A DNA stretch of 64,000 bases from Chitinophagaceae bacterium. Lineage in GTDB: Bacteria; Bacteroidota; Bacteroidia; Chitinophagales; Chitinophagaceae. The translations under genes and the position numbers were made by a program. Location of the stretch: positions 248,001 through 312,000 of the forward strand of contig JADKJC010000013.1 of assembly GCA_016722465.1 (NCBI GenBank). The letters are read 5' to 3'. Below the pieces are notes generated by a model, which had not been told where the DNA came from, did not search any database, and saw only the letters and a list, made by a program, of their open reading frames with translations. Shown here piece after piece: positions 36,601 to 45,355 of this stretch. Position 1 is the stretch's first letter; every line of letters starts with the position of its first letter.

Positions 36601-38259
36601 ACCAATCTGAGTGCATGTGACAGTGTGGTGTATAATAACAGGGTTTATTATGATTCAACTGTTGTGGTTGACAGCATCAAATACAGCGGGTCACAATGTG
36701 ACAGCCTTTATAAAACCGTATTCATAAATATTTTTGATTCCGTAAGGCCGGCTATCAGCATTACTGCATCTGCTTATAACATTACGTACGGTTACCCTGT
36801 TTCATTTACTGCCAGTACTGTTTTTGGCGGCTCCTCTCCATTAATACAATGGTACAAAAACGGGATAGCCCTGCCGGGGCAAAACACCCTTTCTTATTCT
36901 TCCTCTACCTTAAATGCCGGGGATACCATTTATGCAGTACTTAAAAGCAGTTATTCCTGTGCACCTGTTGATTCAGTGATCTCCAATAAGATCGGGGTGA
37001 CTGTAAATTACCTGGTGAGTGGTTCAGTTACCAATCCTGCAGGTACAGGTATCCGTTATCCAACCATTAATATTACTGGCTACGTTAACCAGGGTTTTCA
37101 AACCGGGAATTCAGGTAGCTGGGAGTATTATTTACCCGGAGGAATTGCCCGCAATTATGTGATCAGGATTTCCAAAAACAATGACATCAACCGCACAAAC
37201 GGTGTATCAACCCTTGATGTAGCAATGATACAAAGCCATATTTTAAATGCAGTTTCCTTTAACTCTCCTTACCAGTGGATCGCTGCCGATGTAAACAGGA
37301 GCAATACCGTAACTTCGATCGATATCCTGCTCATCAAACGTTTTATCCTTGGGCTGGATAACAGTTTCCCCGGCAACCGCCAATGGGGATTTGTGGATAC
37401 CGCCAATGGCAGCCTTAACCCACTGCAGCCCTTGCCTTATAAGGATAGTATCATCATAAACGGACTGCTGGCCACTAAACCCGGTCAAAATTTTACAGGC
37501 GTTAAACTGGGTGATGTGAACTTTGACTGGAACCCGCTTGTTTCCAGGCCGGCCAACCCGGTTACTGAGCCTGTTACATTTTACTATACAGATATAAAAG
37601 TGAACGCAGGAGAGGAGATCAGGATTCCTGTAAGGGTGAAAAATTTCAGGAATGTACTGGGTATGCAGTTCACCCTGAACTTTAACAGCGATGTACTACA
37701 GTTGCAAAGGATCGAAAATAACCTGCTGAACATACAGTATGCAACACACAGCATTCATGAAGGTAAACTGCCATTTATATGGAATGATGATCGCAATAAG
37801 CTGAGCAGTTTGAATGACGATGCGGTATTGATGGAAATGGTGTTCACTCAAAAAGCGACCTTTACAGAAGAAGATATTGTTGTGACTTCAGATATCGCTG
37901 CTGTTGAATTGTGGGACGGTAATTATAACAGGCATGCTATTGTAAAAGGTACAGGCAAGATCATCAAAGCAGGTTCGAACACACCCGACTTCACAAGTGA
38001 ATCGTGGACAGTAACGCCCAATCCCAGCCATGGAATGGTGCAGGTAAACCTGCAGCTTTTAAAAGAAAAAGATATCCGCATCAAACTGCTGGATGCAGCA
38101 GGAAAAACGGTGCTGATACAAAACAACCGCTTACCGGCAGGCAATAGCAGCATCCGTATTAATCTTGAAAAAACAAATCCACTGGCAGCAGGCAGCTATT
38201 ACATGGAAATTTCCGGCATTGAAGGAAACCGTGTCAAAAAAATTATGCTGGTGAAATAA
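33697..38259 (+). CDS. Giant T9SS surface protein: beta-helix, PKD, cohesin-like and dockerin-like modules
   Basis: About 1,520 residues from the ATG at 33697 (signal peptide MKKIVPLILCFFCSFSAF, ending TQ); the frame is open further upstream but without a signal. In order: right-handed parallel beta-helix (about 50-565, repeated NN/GG-rich rungs), Ig-like segment, PKD domain (YLWNFGDAS, about 664-744), cohesin-like domain (LFADAKQNLCS ... VIGMQGTISWNTSIIKLD, about 814-955), Ig-like part, dockerin-like pair (NNDINRTNGVSTLDVAMIQ and AADVNRSNTVTSIDILLIK, about 1155-1230), a second cohesin-like domain (VLGMQFTLNFNSDVLQLQ, about 1290-1420) and a T9SS type A sorting domain (WTVTPNPSHGMVQVNLQLL ... 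GSYYMEISG). It is probably displayed on the surface and may self-assemble or bind partner dockerins. The small cohesin protein follows 29 bp downstream. No glycosidase domain is seen. Confidence 0.85.
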   Translation: MKKIVPLILCFFCSFSAFTQTTVPAGAVSGTWTPAGSPYLIQGNITIPNGNVLTIQPGVTVSFQGNFKLQVSGRLQAVGNGTDSIRFTAANTATGWQGIRFDNVAAANDSSRIAFASIQHGLARLMNGAGIYINNSQKIAVYNSSISNCTAQAGYGGGIYIASSNCVIRNNTISYNHSYSGGLHIQNANPLVDGNAISYNDDIYPSFIGDPGSDPDVFAGGVYCENSGATISNNTITNNISSMFGGGITAKGSLGMLKIIHNAISYNSAPGEGGGVFSSGYTEIRDNVITYNQGGGISSDGYILITNNYIGFNSGKAVGAGITIYQSGFTLQPSVIDHNTIVNNIATNSAGGVYIEGTKIFVTNNLIANNTVTGASSPGNTEGGGGMIVINSDSSSLLSNNIISNNTAAFGGGIRFYNSTTKVYSNTICNNSAENGGGIFFDNSSPTIQNSLVWGNTASVAGNQCSFYDEASDPPVSYSNIQGGTTAFDTGFFSYSGTYQDNIDADPLFVSASAGAGTAFDGAAANWALQNGSPAINKGKPGVGYPATDQAGNTRVLNGIIDMGALENQTPIPPTATVSGGGQVCAGGVLPAVVFTFTYGTFPFTLQYSINGVAQTPVTGINDLQYTIPHASPGLYTVTSITDPFSTGSGIGSATVTVVQPLAGFNINDNSQCLPGNNFQFSNTSITNSGTLIYLWNFGDASSISNNANPIHVYTAAGIYTVKLVVTGNAGCRDSVTKNVAVTSFSINTLADTLKTYQDSVLLNAGSGFSSYLWNTGDTTQNIKVKSSGWYIVTVANADGCYAKDSSYVNFRKNKTLFADAKQNLCSISSVDLSVRTKNITNVIGMQGTISWNTSIIKLDSVVYENSALNFSANDINLTNKASGYITYSWSDNTLTGRSVADSTGIFTLKFSKPNTGAAVTTPVTFNSTHTTLEIDTINLVTHTPVIATETAYINGSAAFRQGAGNISTNLSACDSVVYNNRVYYDSTVVVDSIKYSGSQCDSLYKTVFINIFDSVRPAISITASAYNITYGYPVSFTASTVFGGSSPLIQWYKNGIALPGQNTLSYSSSTLNAGDTIYAVLKSSYSCAPVDSVISNKIGVTVNYLVSGSVTNPAGTGIRYPTINITGYVNQGFQTGNSGSWEYYLPGGIARNYVIRISKNNDINRTNGVSTLDVAMIQSHILNAVSFNSPYQWIAADVNRSNTVTSIDILLIKRFILGLDNSFPGNRQWGFVDTANGSLNPLQPLPYKDSIIINGLLATKPGQNFTGVKLGDVNFDWNPLVSRPANPVTEPVTFYYTDIKVNAGEEIRIPVRVKNFRNVLGMQFTLNFNSDVLQLQRIENNLLNIQYATHSIHEGKLPFIWNDDRNKLSSLNDDAVLMEMVFTQKATFTEEDIVVTSDIAAVELWDGNYNRHAIVKGTGKIIKAGSNTPDFTSESWTVTPNPSHGMVQVNLQLLKEKDIRIKLLDAAGKTVLIQNNRLPAGNSSIRINLEKTNPLAAGSYYMEISGIEGNRVKKIMLVK

Positions 38260-38288
38260 GCCCGTGAAGAAAAACTTAACTTTTTAAA

Positions 38289-39017
38289 ATGAAATTGATC
38301 TATAAGGTTCCGGGCAGTATTGTTTTATTGCTGCTAATTTGCGGAGAACTGAAAGCACAGCAAACACTGTTTATCGACAAACAGGAATACAGTTGTGCCG
38401 GCAGCTTTAATATCGCTATAAGAACGAAGAGCATCCGCAACACAGTGGCTCTGCAGGGCACAGTAAGATGGGATACCGCCGTGGTGAAATACAATACTAT
38501 CAGCTTTGGTTCTTCTGCCATTACGCTGGATGCCGGCAATGTAAACCTGTCGGGCACAGCAAACGGTTACCTTACTTTTTTATGGGTGGAAAATAACCTG
38601 CAGGCACAATCAACAACAGATAGTACCAGCCTTTTCAACATTCATTTTATTACCAACGGAACTGGCAAAGGAAAAGCTTTGATTACTTTCAGCAATATAC
38701 CTACAGCGCTTGAAATTGATACCCTTGACAACAATGGCCTTCCTGTTGTAAACCAAACAGCAGCATTTGCCAATGGTTATATCATTACCCCATTCATTTA
38801 TAATTTCACCGGTGCCGGCAACTGGGACAATGCTGCGAACTGGAAAGACAATATCATTCCACCGGCAATATTACCTGCCTGTTCAGAGATACTGATCAAT
38901 CCATCTGCAGGCAATGAATGCATCCTGAATACACAGCAAACAATTTCAGCTGGTGCAAAAATTACAGTTGCTGCAGGGAAGAAATACAGGGTTGCAGGAA
39001 ATATAGCGGTACAATAA
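38289..39017 (+). CDS. Small secreted cohesin-like protein with shared C-terminal module
   Basis: A 242-residue exported protein. Signal peptide about 1-23 (ending LKAQ). It has one cohesin-like domain (about 26-165: QTLFIDKQEYSCAGSFNIAI, VALQGTVRWDTAVVKYNTIS, ALITFSNIPTALEIDTLD) closely resembling the first cohesin-like domain of the protein just upstream. The last 72 residues (38799-39017) are the shared module YNFTGAGNWDNAANWKDNI ... VAGNIAVQ. It is 29 bp after that gene, so co-transcribed. A cohesin module next to a dockerin-bearing partner suggests that the two bind on the cell surface. That is an inference. Confidence 0.8.
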   Translation: MKLIYKVPGSIVLLLLICGELKAQQTLFIDKQEYSCAGSFNIAIRTKSIRNTVALQGTVRWDTAVVKYNTISFGSSAITLDAGNVNLSGTANGYLTFLWVENNLQAQSTTDSTSLFNIHFITNGTGKGKALITFSNIPTALEIDTLDNNGLPVVNQTAAFANGYIITPFIYNFTGAGNWDNAANWKDNIIPPAILPACSEILINPSAGNECILNTQQTISAGAKITVAAGKKYRVAGNIAVQ

Positions 39018-39060
39018 ATTTCACTCAGGCGTTGTATCCGGAGACGAAGCTATTTGTCCC

Positions 39061-39105
39061 ACTAAGCCCTTTGTGTTTCTTTCAACACATCCTTTGCGTC
39101 TTAGC
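39061..39105. repeat. CTTTGCG-type intergenic repeat, second copy
   Basis: CCCTTTGTGTTTCTTTC and CCTTTGCGTCTTAGC resemble the motif at 16083-16109. No reading frame. Confidence 0.45.
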
Positions 39106-39286
39106 ATAAAACCAGGAAACCTGCAACATTGCCATCGATCCTGCATTATTTTGCATAAAAATTGTACTATAAAACAACCTGGATGTATTTACAGGCAATT
39201 ATTTTTTGATTATAAAATAATTTTTCTAATTTAATGTGGGGTTGATAAGTGTGCCGGGAATAACGATGATGCTAAAAACGATTGCA

Positions 39287-39616
39287 ATGTCATATACAGC
39301 TACTGTTGATGCAGCCACTATCCAGCAATGGATAAATGCCAAACTGGAACCCCAGGCCATTGAGCAGGAACTACTGGTAAAAGGCTTTGACGCCTCTGCC
39401 ATCGCTTCGCACCTGAAAGAATACCGCCGTTTAAAAAATGCAAAAAAGCAGTTTACAGGTTTCGTTTGCATGGCCATTGGCGCTTTTCTTGGTTTTATCA
39501 GCTGTGTGCTTACTATTTTAAATCCTGTTCCGGAATTGTATAATATTATTTTGTTTGGCTTAACTTCTCTGGCGATCCTGATCATCTTCCTCGGGTTGTA
39601 TTTTGTGTTCGAATAG
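39287..39616 (+). CDS. Small two-helix membrane protein
   Basis: About 109 residues from the ATG at 39287. In-frame starts at 39236 (GTG) and 39266 (ATG) are possible and would add 17 or 7 residues. A soluble helical part (TIQQWINAKLEPQAIEQELL, FDASAIASHLKEYRRLKNAKK) precedes two membrane helices (about 57-77 and 86-107). No family recognised. A single gene between the cohesin pair and another small gene. Confidence 0.6.
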   Translation: MSYTATVDAATIQQWINAKLEPQAIEQELLVKGFDASAIASHLKEYRRLKNAKKQFTGFVCMAIGAFLGFISCVLTILNPVPELYNIILFGLTSLAILIIFLGLYFVFE

Positions 39617-39866
39617 TAAGTATCCGATTTTTTATTCACCGTTGTATACTGCAGGGCTGTTACGGTTCCTGTATAGGTTGTACTGCAAAAAACATAAGCA
39701 ATTACCAATATGGCCTGCCGGCATGCTGTTTACAGAGTTGCTGGTTGCATGCGGGGGTGGATGAAAATCATAAATCTGTATAATTTTTGTCATGTTCGCT
39801 ATTGGTTTGAATACCGATTTTCGCATCTGAAAAACTATTCTTATTATTTAAACTCAATCAACAAAC

Positions 39867-40301
39867 ATGAAAAGAGAATATTGGATCAACGTAAAACATG
39901 TAGATAACAGGCTGGTAATATATTTGAACGGATCAACCGTATGGGATAGCGGGATCGTTCATGAAGATCCTGAACTGAACCACATGATCAATATTACTGA
40001 ATTGCTGCATGAACACCCTCATCATACCAGCGAACTGATTTTTGAAGGGTTTAATGATACTTACAATTCAAATGGCAAGGAGGAAGAATTTAATCCCTGG
40101 CATTTTCATTACCACGTGATCGCAAGAACCATTGATGCTGCCGGTAAAGTAGTAAAGGAAGAAGATATGCTGGAACCTTACAATCAGAAACATTTTTCAA
40201 ACCCCAATATCAGGGCCATCAACAACAAATACGATATTGTTCAAAAGGGGAAGGAATTCAGAGTTGTATCCAACGAACTGTCACAGCATTTTTTTAAATA
40301 A
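39867..40301 (+). CDS. Conserved-looking cytosolic protein, unknown
   Basis: A 144-residue protein without signal or membrane segment. Tryptophan- and histidine-rich motifs (YWINVKHVDNRLVIYLNG, LHEHPHHTSELIFEGFND, FNPWHFHYHVIARTI) suggest a small beta-sandwich. The family and role are unknown. It is followed by a strong terminator at 40361-40394. Confidence 0.65.
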   Translation: MKREYWINVKHVDNRLVIYLNGSTVWDSGIVHEDPELNHMINITELLHEHPHHTSELIFEGFNDTYNSNGKEEEFNPWHFHYHVIARTIDAAGKVVKEEDMLEPYNQKHFSNPNIRAINNKYDIVQKGKEFRVVSNELSQHFFK

Positions 40302-40360
40302 AATCCACGTCCTGCCGGCATGATGAACAGGAAAGCCGGTAAAGTATAAGTTTTGCTTTC

Positions 40361-40394
40361 AACCAGCAGTTTTTACACTGCTGGTTTTGTTTTT
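40361..40394 (+). terminator. Rho-independent terminator
   Basis: A perfect 10-bp stem AACCAGCAGT / ACTGCTGGTT with a 6-base loop is followed by TTGTTTTT. It ends the transcript of the gene at 39867-40301 and lies against the 3' end of the convergent LytTR gene. Confidence 0.85.
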
Positions 40395-40731
40395 ATACGG
40401 GCTGCTGCATGGATAGCGGGTTGTCTTTTAAATTGATCATCCTGCTTTTACTGATCCGGAATGTTTCGTTATTGTGATCTGATACCACCAGTTTATTCTT
40501 CAGGTCGATTATTTTTATATAATCGGTATTTATGAGTACCGATTGGTTTACCCGGATGAACTGGCCAGGTGTTACGATTGCTTCAAACCATTTTAGTACT
40601 CTTGCAATTACAAGTGTTGTATTATCATCAAAAAAAATTTTTGAATAGTTACTGATGCTGGTAATCTTAATGATGTTTCTTTCATTACAGGTAAGCAATC
40701 CTTTGGAAGTTTTAAAACTGAATTCTCTCAT
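40393..40731 (-). CDS. LytTR-only DNA-binding protein (cassette copy 1)
   Basis: About 112 residues from the Met at 40731, chosen because the paralogue at 45335 starts at the same place (M-R/K-EFSFKTSKGLL). It consists almost only of a LytTR DNA-binding domain: IIKITSISNYSKIFFDDN (about 19-36), VLKWFEAIVTPGQFIRVNQS (about 45-64) and IIDLKNKLVVSDHNNETFRI. It has no receiver domain, so it is not controlled by phosphorylation of itself. It lies 43 bp downstream of an FG-GAP giant gene, the same arrangement as its paralogue. Confidence 0.88.
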   Translation of the reverse strand: MREFSFKTSKGLLTCNERNIIKITSISNYSKIFFDDNTTLVIARVLKWFEAIVTPGQFIRVNQSVLINTDYIKIIDLKNKLVVSDHNNETFRISKSRMINLKDNPLSMQQPV

Positions 40732-40774
40732 ACCGGTTATTTTAGGGGTGTTGCTGTAATTTAAATGAATATTT

Positions 40775-43700
40775 TTAGTTGCCAACAATGTTTAATGCTA
40801 TACCTGCAGCAGCAGTGGTGCTTGCGCCCTGTGATACCGTTAAGCTTTTGATAGAGGTACTTGCATTAATAACAGGGTATCTTGGCCTTAATGGCGGAAT
40901 CAGTACATCCGAACTACTATTGGGTACAACAAGGCTGCTCCAGTTGCCCGGATTTTCCCAGGCAGTGTTGACAAGCCCTGTCCATACATAAGTAATAAAG
41001 GATAAATTAAAATTACGGGTACCCCTTAAAAAGTATTCAGGATAGCGCCATGGCCCGTACACCTGGCCGGTAACTGCTGTGGCAGGATTGTATTTAACCC
41101 TTGCCCTTAAATAAGTTGATTTGGTGGGGAACAATTTACTTGGCTGTTGTTTTAATTCAGTACCCGTTAAACCAAGATCGGAATACGATGCAGCTTGCGC
41201 TGTACTGGCAGTACTATTGGTAATGGGCGTTCCGGAGAATGGGATTCCCTCTCTTTTTGTTTCCCAAACCAGTTTTCCTTTTTGCTTTCCCAATGGAGAT
41301 TTTGCATAGAGGCCGGCTCCAAAAAACGGGCTTGTGTTGTTTGATTGCTGCAGGGGCGTTACAAGATCTGCATTGTATAAACGCAGGTTATTTCTGTTGC
41401 CTCCCCATCATTTCCATAATAGACCAAGGCTGCACCGCCAATAACCGAACCGTTCCAATAAGCGTGGGCTCCGGCTATCAAATCACTATAACCGTCCGGT
41501 TAATATCTCCGGCAGATGCTACTGAAATGCCAAAAGCGCCTTGCTGGTTACCGAATAAGGTATCTGTCGCCACGAGAACGGCACCAGTTGGAGCACCTTT
41601 AAATACAAAGACAGCGCCCTCGTCGGAGGCTATATGGTTATACTTAGGCGCACCAACCACTATATCAGAATAACCATCGCCATTTACGTCGCCTGCGGAT
41701 GCCACAGAAAATCCAAATTGTGCTACTGTACTGTTACACTTTAATGTATCTGCAGCACTTATATTGATTCCTGCAGCAGCACCATAATAAACCAGGCATA
41801 CCCCTTCACCTGTTTGTGCATTTGTAAAAAAGGAGGCGCCCACCAGCACATCGCTATAGCCATCGCCATTTACATCGCCGGCCGCTGCCACACTGTTTCC
41901 GATCTGCCCGCTGGCCTTGTTACCTTCGATTGTTGTTGAAATACTGCTTATGCCCGATGCTGAGCCATGATAGATAAATACGGCACCTTCATCCGTTTGC
42001 CCGTTATCATATTTACGTGCTCCGATCATAACATCACCATATCCATCTCCATTTACATCACCGGCTGCTGCCACTGAATAACCCATGCCTGCAAATGTCT
42101 GGTTAATTTCCAGCCTTATGGTTGCTGTTGTGCTGATACCAGCCGCATTGCCATAGTAGATGAATGCTGCACCTTCAAGTGGCTGGCCATTGCTGTAATC
42201 CGGGGCACCAACAATTACATCTGCATAACCATCTGCATTTACATCCCCTGCTGAAGCGACTGAAAAACCCATCGCAGCACTCTGTACATTACATTCGAGT
42301 GTAGTTGCCGGCGTTGCAATAATACCATTGATGGAGCCATGATAAATAAATGCTGCTCCTTCATTTGCCTGTCCATTGTTATAATTGTATGCTCCAACAA
42401 TAATGTCGCCGAACCCATCACCATTCAAATCACCGGCACCAGCTACTGAAAAGCCAAAGTATACATTCGATAGATTAATTTCAATCACCAATGCCGGAAT
42501 GGAACTTAACCCTGTGGAATCACCATGATAAATGAATATGGCCCCTTCATTTGTTTGTATATTGTCGTAATAGGGGGCCCCGATAATTACGTCAATATAT
42601 CCATCTCCATTTACATCACCGGCGCAGGCAACTGAATAACCCATGCCTGCACCTTGCTGGTTGCTGCTGATAATATAAGCGGCTGTATTAGGAATGCTAC
42701 CGGCCGAACCAACGTAAACAAATGCGCTGCCTTCATCCGTTTCTCCATTGTCATAATTCCATGCACCTGCAATGATATCACTATAGCCATCACCGTTTAT
42801 ATCGCCTGCCGGCGCAACCGCAATTCCCATTTGGGCATCAGCCTGGTTGCTTTGCAATGTGTCTGTTGCTGTTGAATTAATTCCTGTTGCCGAACCTTTG
42901 TACACAAATACCGCCCCTTCATCCGTTTCTCCCTTATCGTAGAGAAAAGCCCCCATCAATACATCACTATATCCATCACCATTGATGTCACCTGCACAGG
43001 CTACCGCTCTTCCGCCTTTGGCGGCCGCCTGGTTTGTTTCCAGTGTATCTGCTGCAATGATGGTAATGCCTGTTGCCGAACCGTTGTAAATAAATGCAGC
43101 ACCTTCATCAGTTTGCCCCTTATCATAATTAAAAGCGCCGATAATGATATCACTATAGCCATCGCCATTCACATCGCCGGCAGATGATACGGACTGGCCC
43201 ATTCCTGCATTGGCCTGGTTGCTTTCGAGTATGGCAGTGGCAGTTGTATTGACACCGGTTGCTGATCCCTGGTAAATAAGAGCTGCACCTTCACCTGCCT
43301 GGCCAACACCATTGCTGTATGCAGCGGCGCCAATAACTACATCACTAAACCCATCCCCATTAATATCGCCAGCAGCTGCAACAGATACACCCATAAAGGT
43401 ACCTGCTTTGTTGCTTTCCAAGGTTGCTGCCGCAACCTGGTTAGTGCCGTTTGCAGCACCGTGATACAAAAGCTGCACCTTCATTTATCTGACCATTATC
43501 ATAACCATTGGCTCCTACGATCACATCACTAAAGCCATCACCATTTACATCGCCGGCACAGGCAACTGAAATACCAAATGATGCACTGGCCTGGTTGCTT
43601 TCAAGTGTAGTAAATACAGTAGAATTAATGCCTGTTGCAGAACCACGATAAACAAAAGCAGCGCCCTCATCTGTTTGGCCGTTATCATAAAAATATGCCC

Positions 43701-44811
43701 CCACAATAATGTCACTGTAGCCATCGCCATTTACATCACCTGCGGTAGCAACTGAATAGCCGAATTTTGAATTGGCCTGGTTGCTTTCAAGCGTTACTGC
43801 AGGAGTTGCACTGATACCGGCTGAAGACCCATGATAAATGAACACACGGCCCTCATCGGTTTGGCCATTGTCGTATAAATAAGCACCCACCAAAACATCG
43901 CTGTAACCATCGCCATTCACATCGCCTGCGGATGCAACTGCACATCCCATATTTGCAGCAGCCTGGTTACTTTCCAGAACAGCAGCAGGAGTTGAACTGA
44001 TGGGGTCGATGATAATGGGGTAAGATGCATTTTTTGTATCAACATTTATACAATAATCATTATTGTTGTTCCCGAAATTTGCTGCTAACATTTTTCCATT
44101 AGCATCCCACACTTTTAAATCGCTGTAGTTTAAAACATTGCCTGCCTTGTGATGGAAGAATTGTATCTGGTTGTTTTGTAAAACCGTTTTTAGTGTTGTT
44201 TTTATGGAGAAATTAATTTTCAATTCATTAGTGCTTTGCAAGGGAGCTGCTACGATGAAATTTTGCCGCATACCTTCTTCACTGTTGATATACTGCACTG
44301 CGATCTTGCCGGTGTTATATTCGGCAGTATTGCCAGCCACTTTCCAGCAGCCATTGCCAAGCTGTGCTGTATCCAGTTTGAATGCAACCTTCCATCCAGG
44401 CTGGTACCTGATCTTTTTTTTACCCGGGTGACGGCCCGTTGCATCTTTATCAACAGCAACAAGGGTTGTTCTTGGCTCAGCTGTAAAACCATATTGATCA
44501 TAGTAAAACCGGAGATTGTTTTTCCTGTTAGGCGTGCTGTAAGCATGAAGGCGCTCATCATAATTGAAATGATATTCCTGCTGTGAAATACTGCTTACCG
44601 CTGATGCATACCAGCTGCTTTGCTGAAGGCTGGCAACATCGGTGGCTGAATGTGGTTTTTTTGTTTCAGTAATTCCAGCCCCATATTTTTCATTTAGCAG
44701 GAAATTGCTTTTTGCAGGGAGTACCGGATCATTGTTTTGTTTGTTGTTGAAACGAAGAAAAAGTGTAAGCAATACAATGCCTGTAATCAATGGGAGTAGT
44801 TTTGTCATCAT
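40775..44811 (-). CDS. FG-GAP double beta-propeller surface protein 1, frameshifted
   Basis: About 1,345 residues when joined, starting at the Met of MMTKLLPLITGIVLL (44811), which is a signal/membrane anchor aligned with the paralogue. An N-terminal beta domain (about 30-280, NNLRFYYDQYGFTAEPRTT, SYPIIIDPISSTPAA) is followed by 14 FG-GAP repeats of about 63 residues, each with the calcium loop DVNGDGYSD; 14 is two seven-bladed propellers. A C-terminal module (FITYVWTGLVNTAWENPGNW ... GIALNIVGN) closes it. Frame breaks: near 43467-43475 (two bases lost, VSRCC instead of VYHGAAN), near 41489-41494 (one base), and at 41403-41406 (G run on minus). All rejoin in-family sequence. Role: adhesion or sensing on the surface, inferred. 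Confidence 0.85.
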
Positions 44812-44878
44812 AATTGGTTTTATGAGACCTGAAATTAAACTCACCATTACAATGCCCACAGCCGGATGAATAAGTGAA

Positions 44879-44920
44879 GGCAGCAAATAGACAATTGCAG
44901 GAATACAATTGTCTGCTGCC
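44879..44920. repeat. Long inverted repeat between the two cassette copies
   Basis: GGCAGC and AGACAATTG on the left mirror CAATTGTCT and GCTGCC on the right, around CAGGAATA. It has no T-run on the side needed for a terminator of the minus-strand gene, so an operator is possible. Confidence 0.55.
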
Positions 44921-44975
44921 GGTCAAAAAAAAACACACTTGATTAAAAAGGTACGCTGTATAAAAGCGGGATGCT

Positions 44976-45335
44976 TTATGCTACTGTTTTATTATACAAT
45001 TGTTCCTGCATAAGCAGGGGTGGATTGTCTTTCATCATGGTCATCCTGCTTTTGCTGATCCTGAATATTTCATCATTGAAACCGGAAATAACCTGCTTGT
45101 TCTTAAGGTCAATTGATTTTACATGGTCAATATTCAGCAACACCGACTGGTTGATGCGGATGAACTGGCCGGGTGTTACAATGGTTTCGAACCACTTGAG
45201 CACTTTGGCAATCACCAGCGTACTGTTATCTTCAAAAAATATTTTGGAATAATTGCTGATGCTGGTGATCTTGATAATATTCTTTTCGCTGCAAACGAGC
45301 AGGCCTTTGGATGTTTTAAAACTGAATTCTTTCAT
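44976..45335 (-). CDS. LytTR-only DNA-binding protein (cassette copy 2)
   Basis: A 119-residue LytTR-only protein, very similar to the one at 40393-40731 over its whole length (NIIKITSISNYSKIFFED, VLKWFETIVTPGQFIRINQS, FRISKSRM). It has no receiver or membrane part. It starts 20 bp after the end of FG-GAP protein 2, so the two are one transcription unit. It may regulate the cassette itself; this is inferred from position and from the LytTR-type direct repeats upstream of the FG-GAP 2 gene. Confidence 0.88.
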   Translation of the reverse strand: MKEFSFKTSKGLLVCSEKNIIKITSISNYSKIFFEDNSTLVIAKVLKWFETIVTPGQFIRINQSVLLNIDHVKSIDLKNKQVISGFNDEIFRISKSRMTMMKDNPPLLMQEQLYNKTVA

Positions 45336-45355
45336 ATAATTAATGGATTGGTAAA

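Noticed and set aside
33697..39017. Cellulosome locus
   Set aside because: Cohesin- and dockerin-like modules are present, but no glycoside hydrolase or carbohydrate-binding catalytic gene is found in the window.
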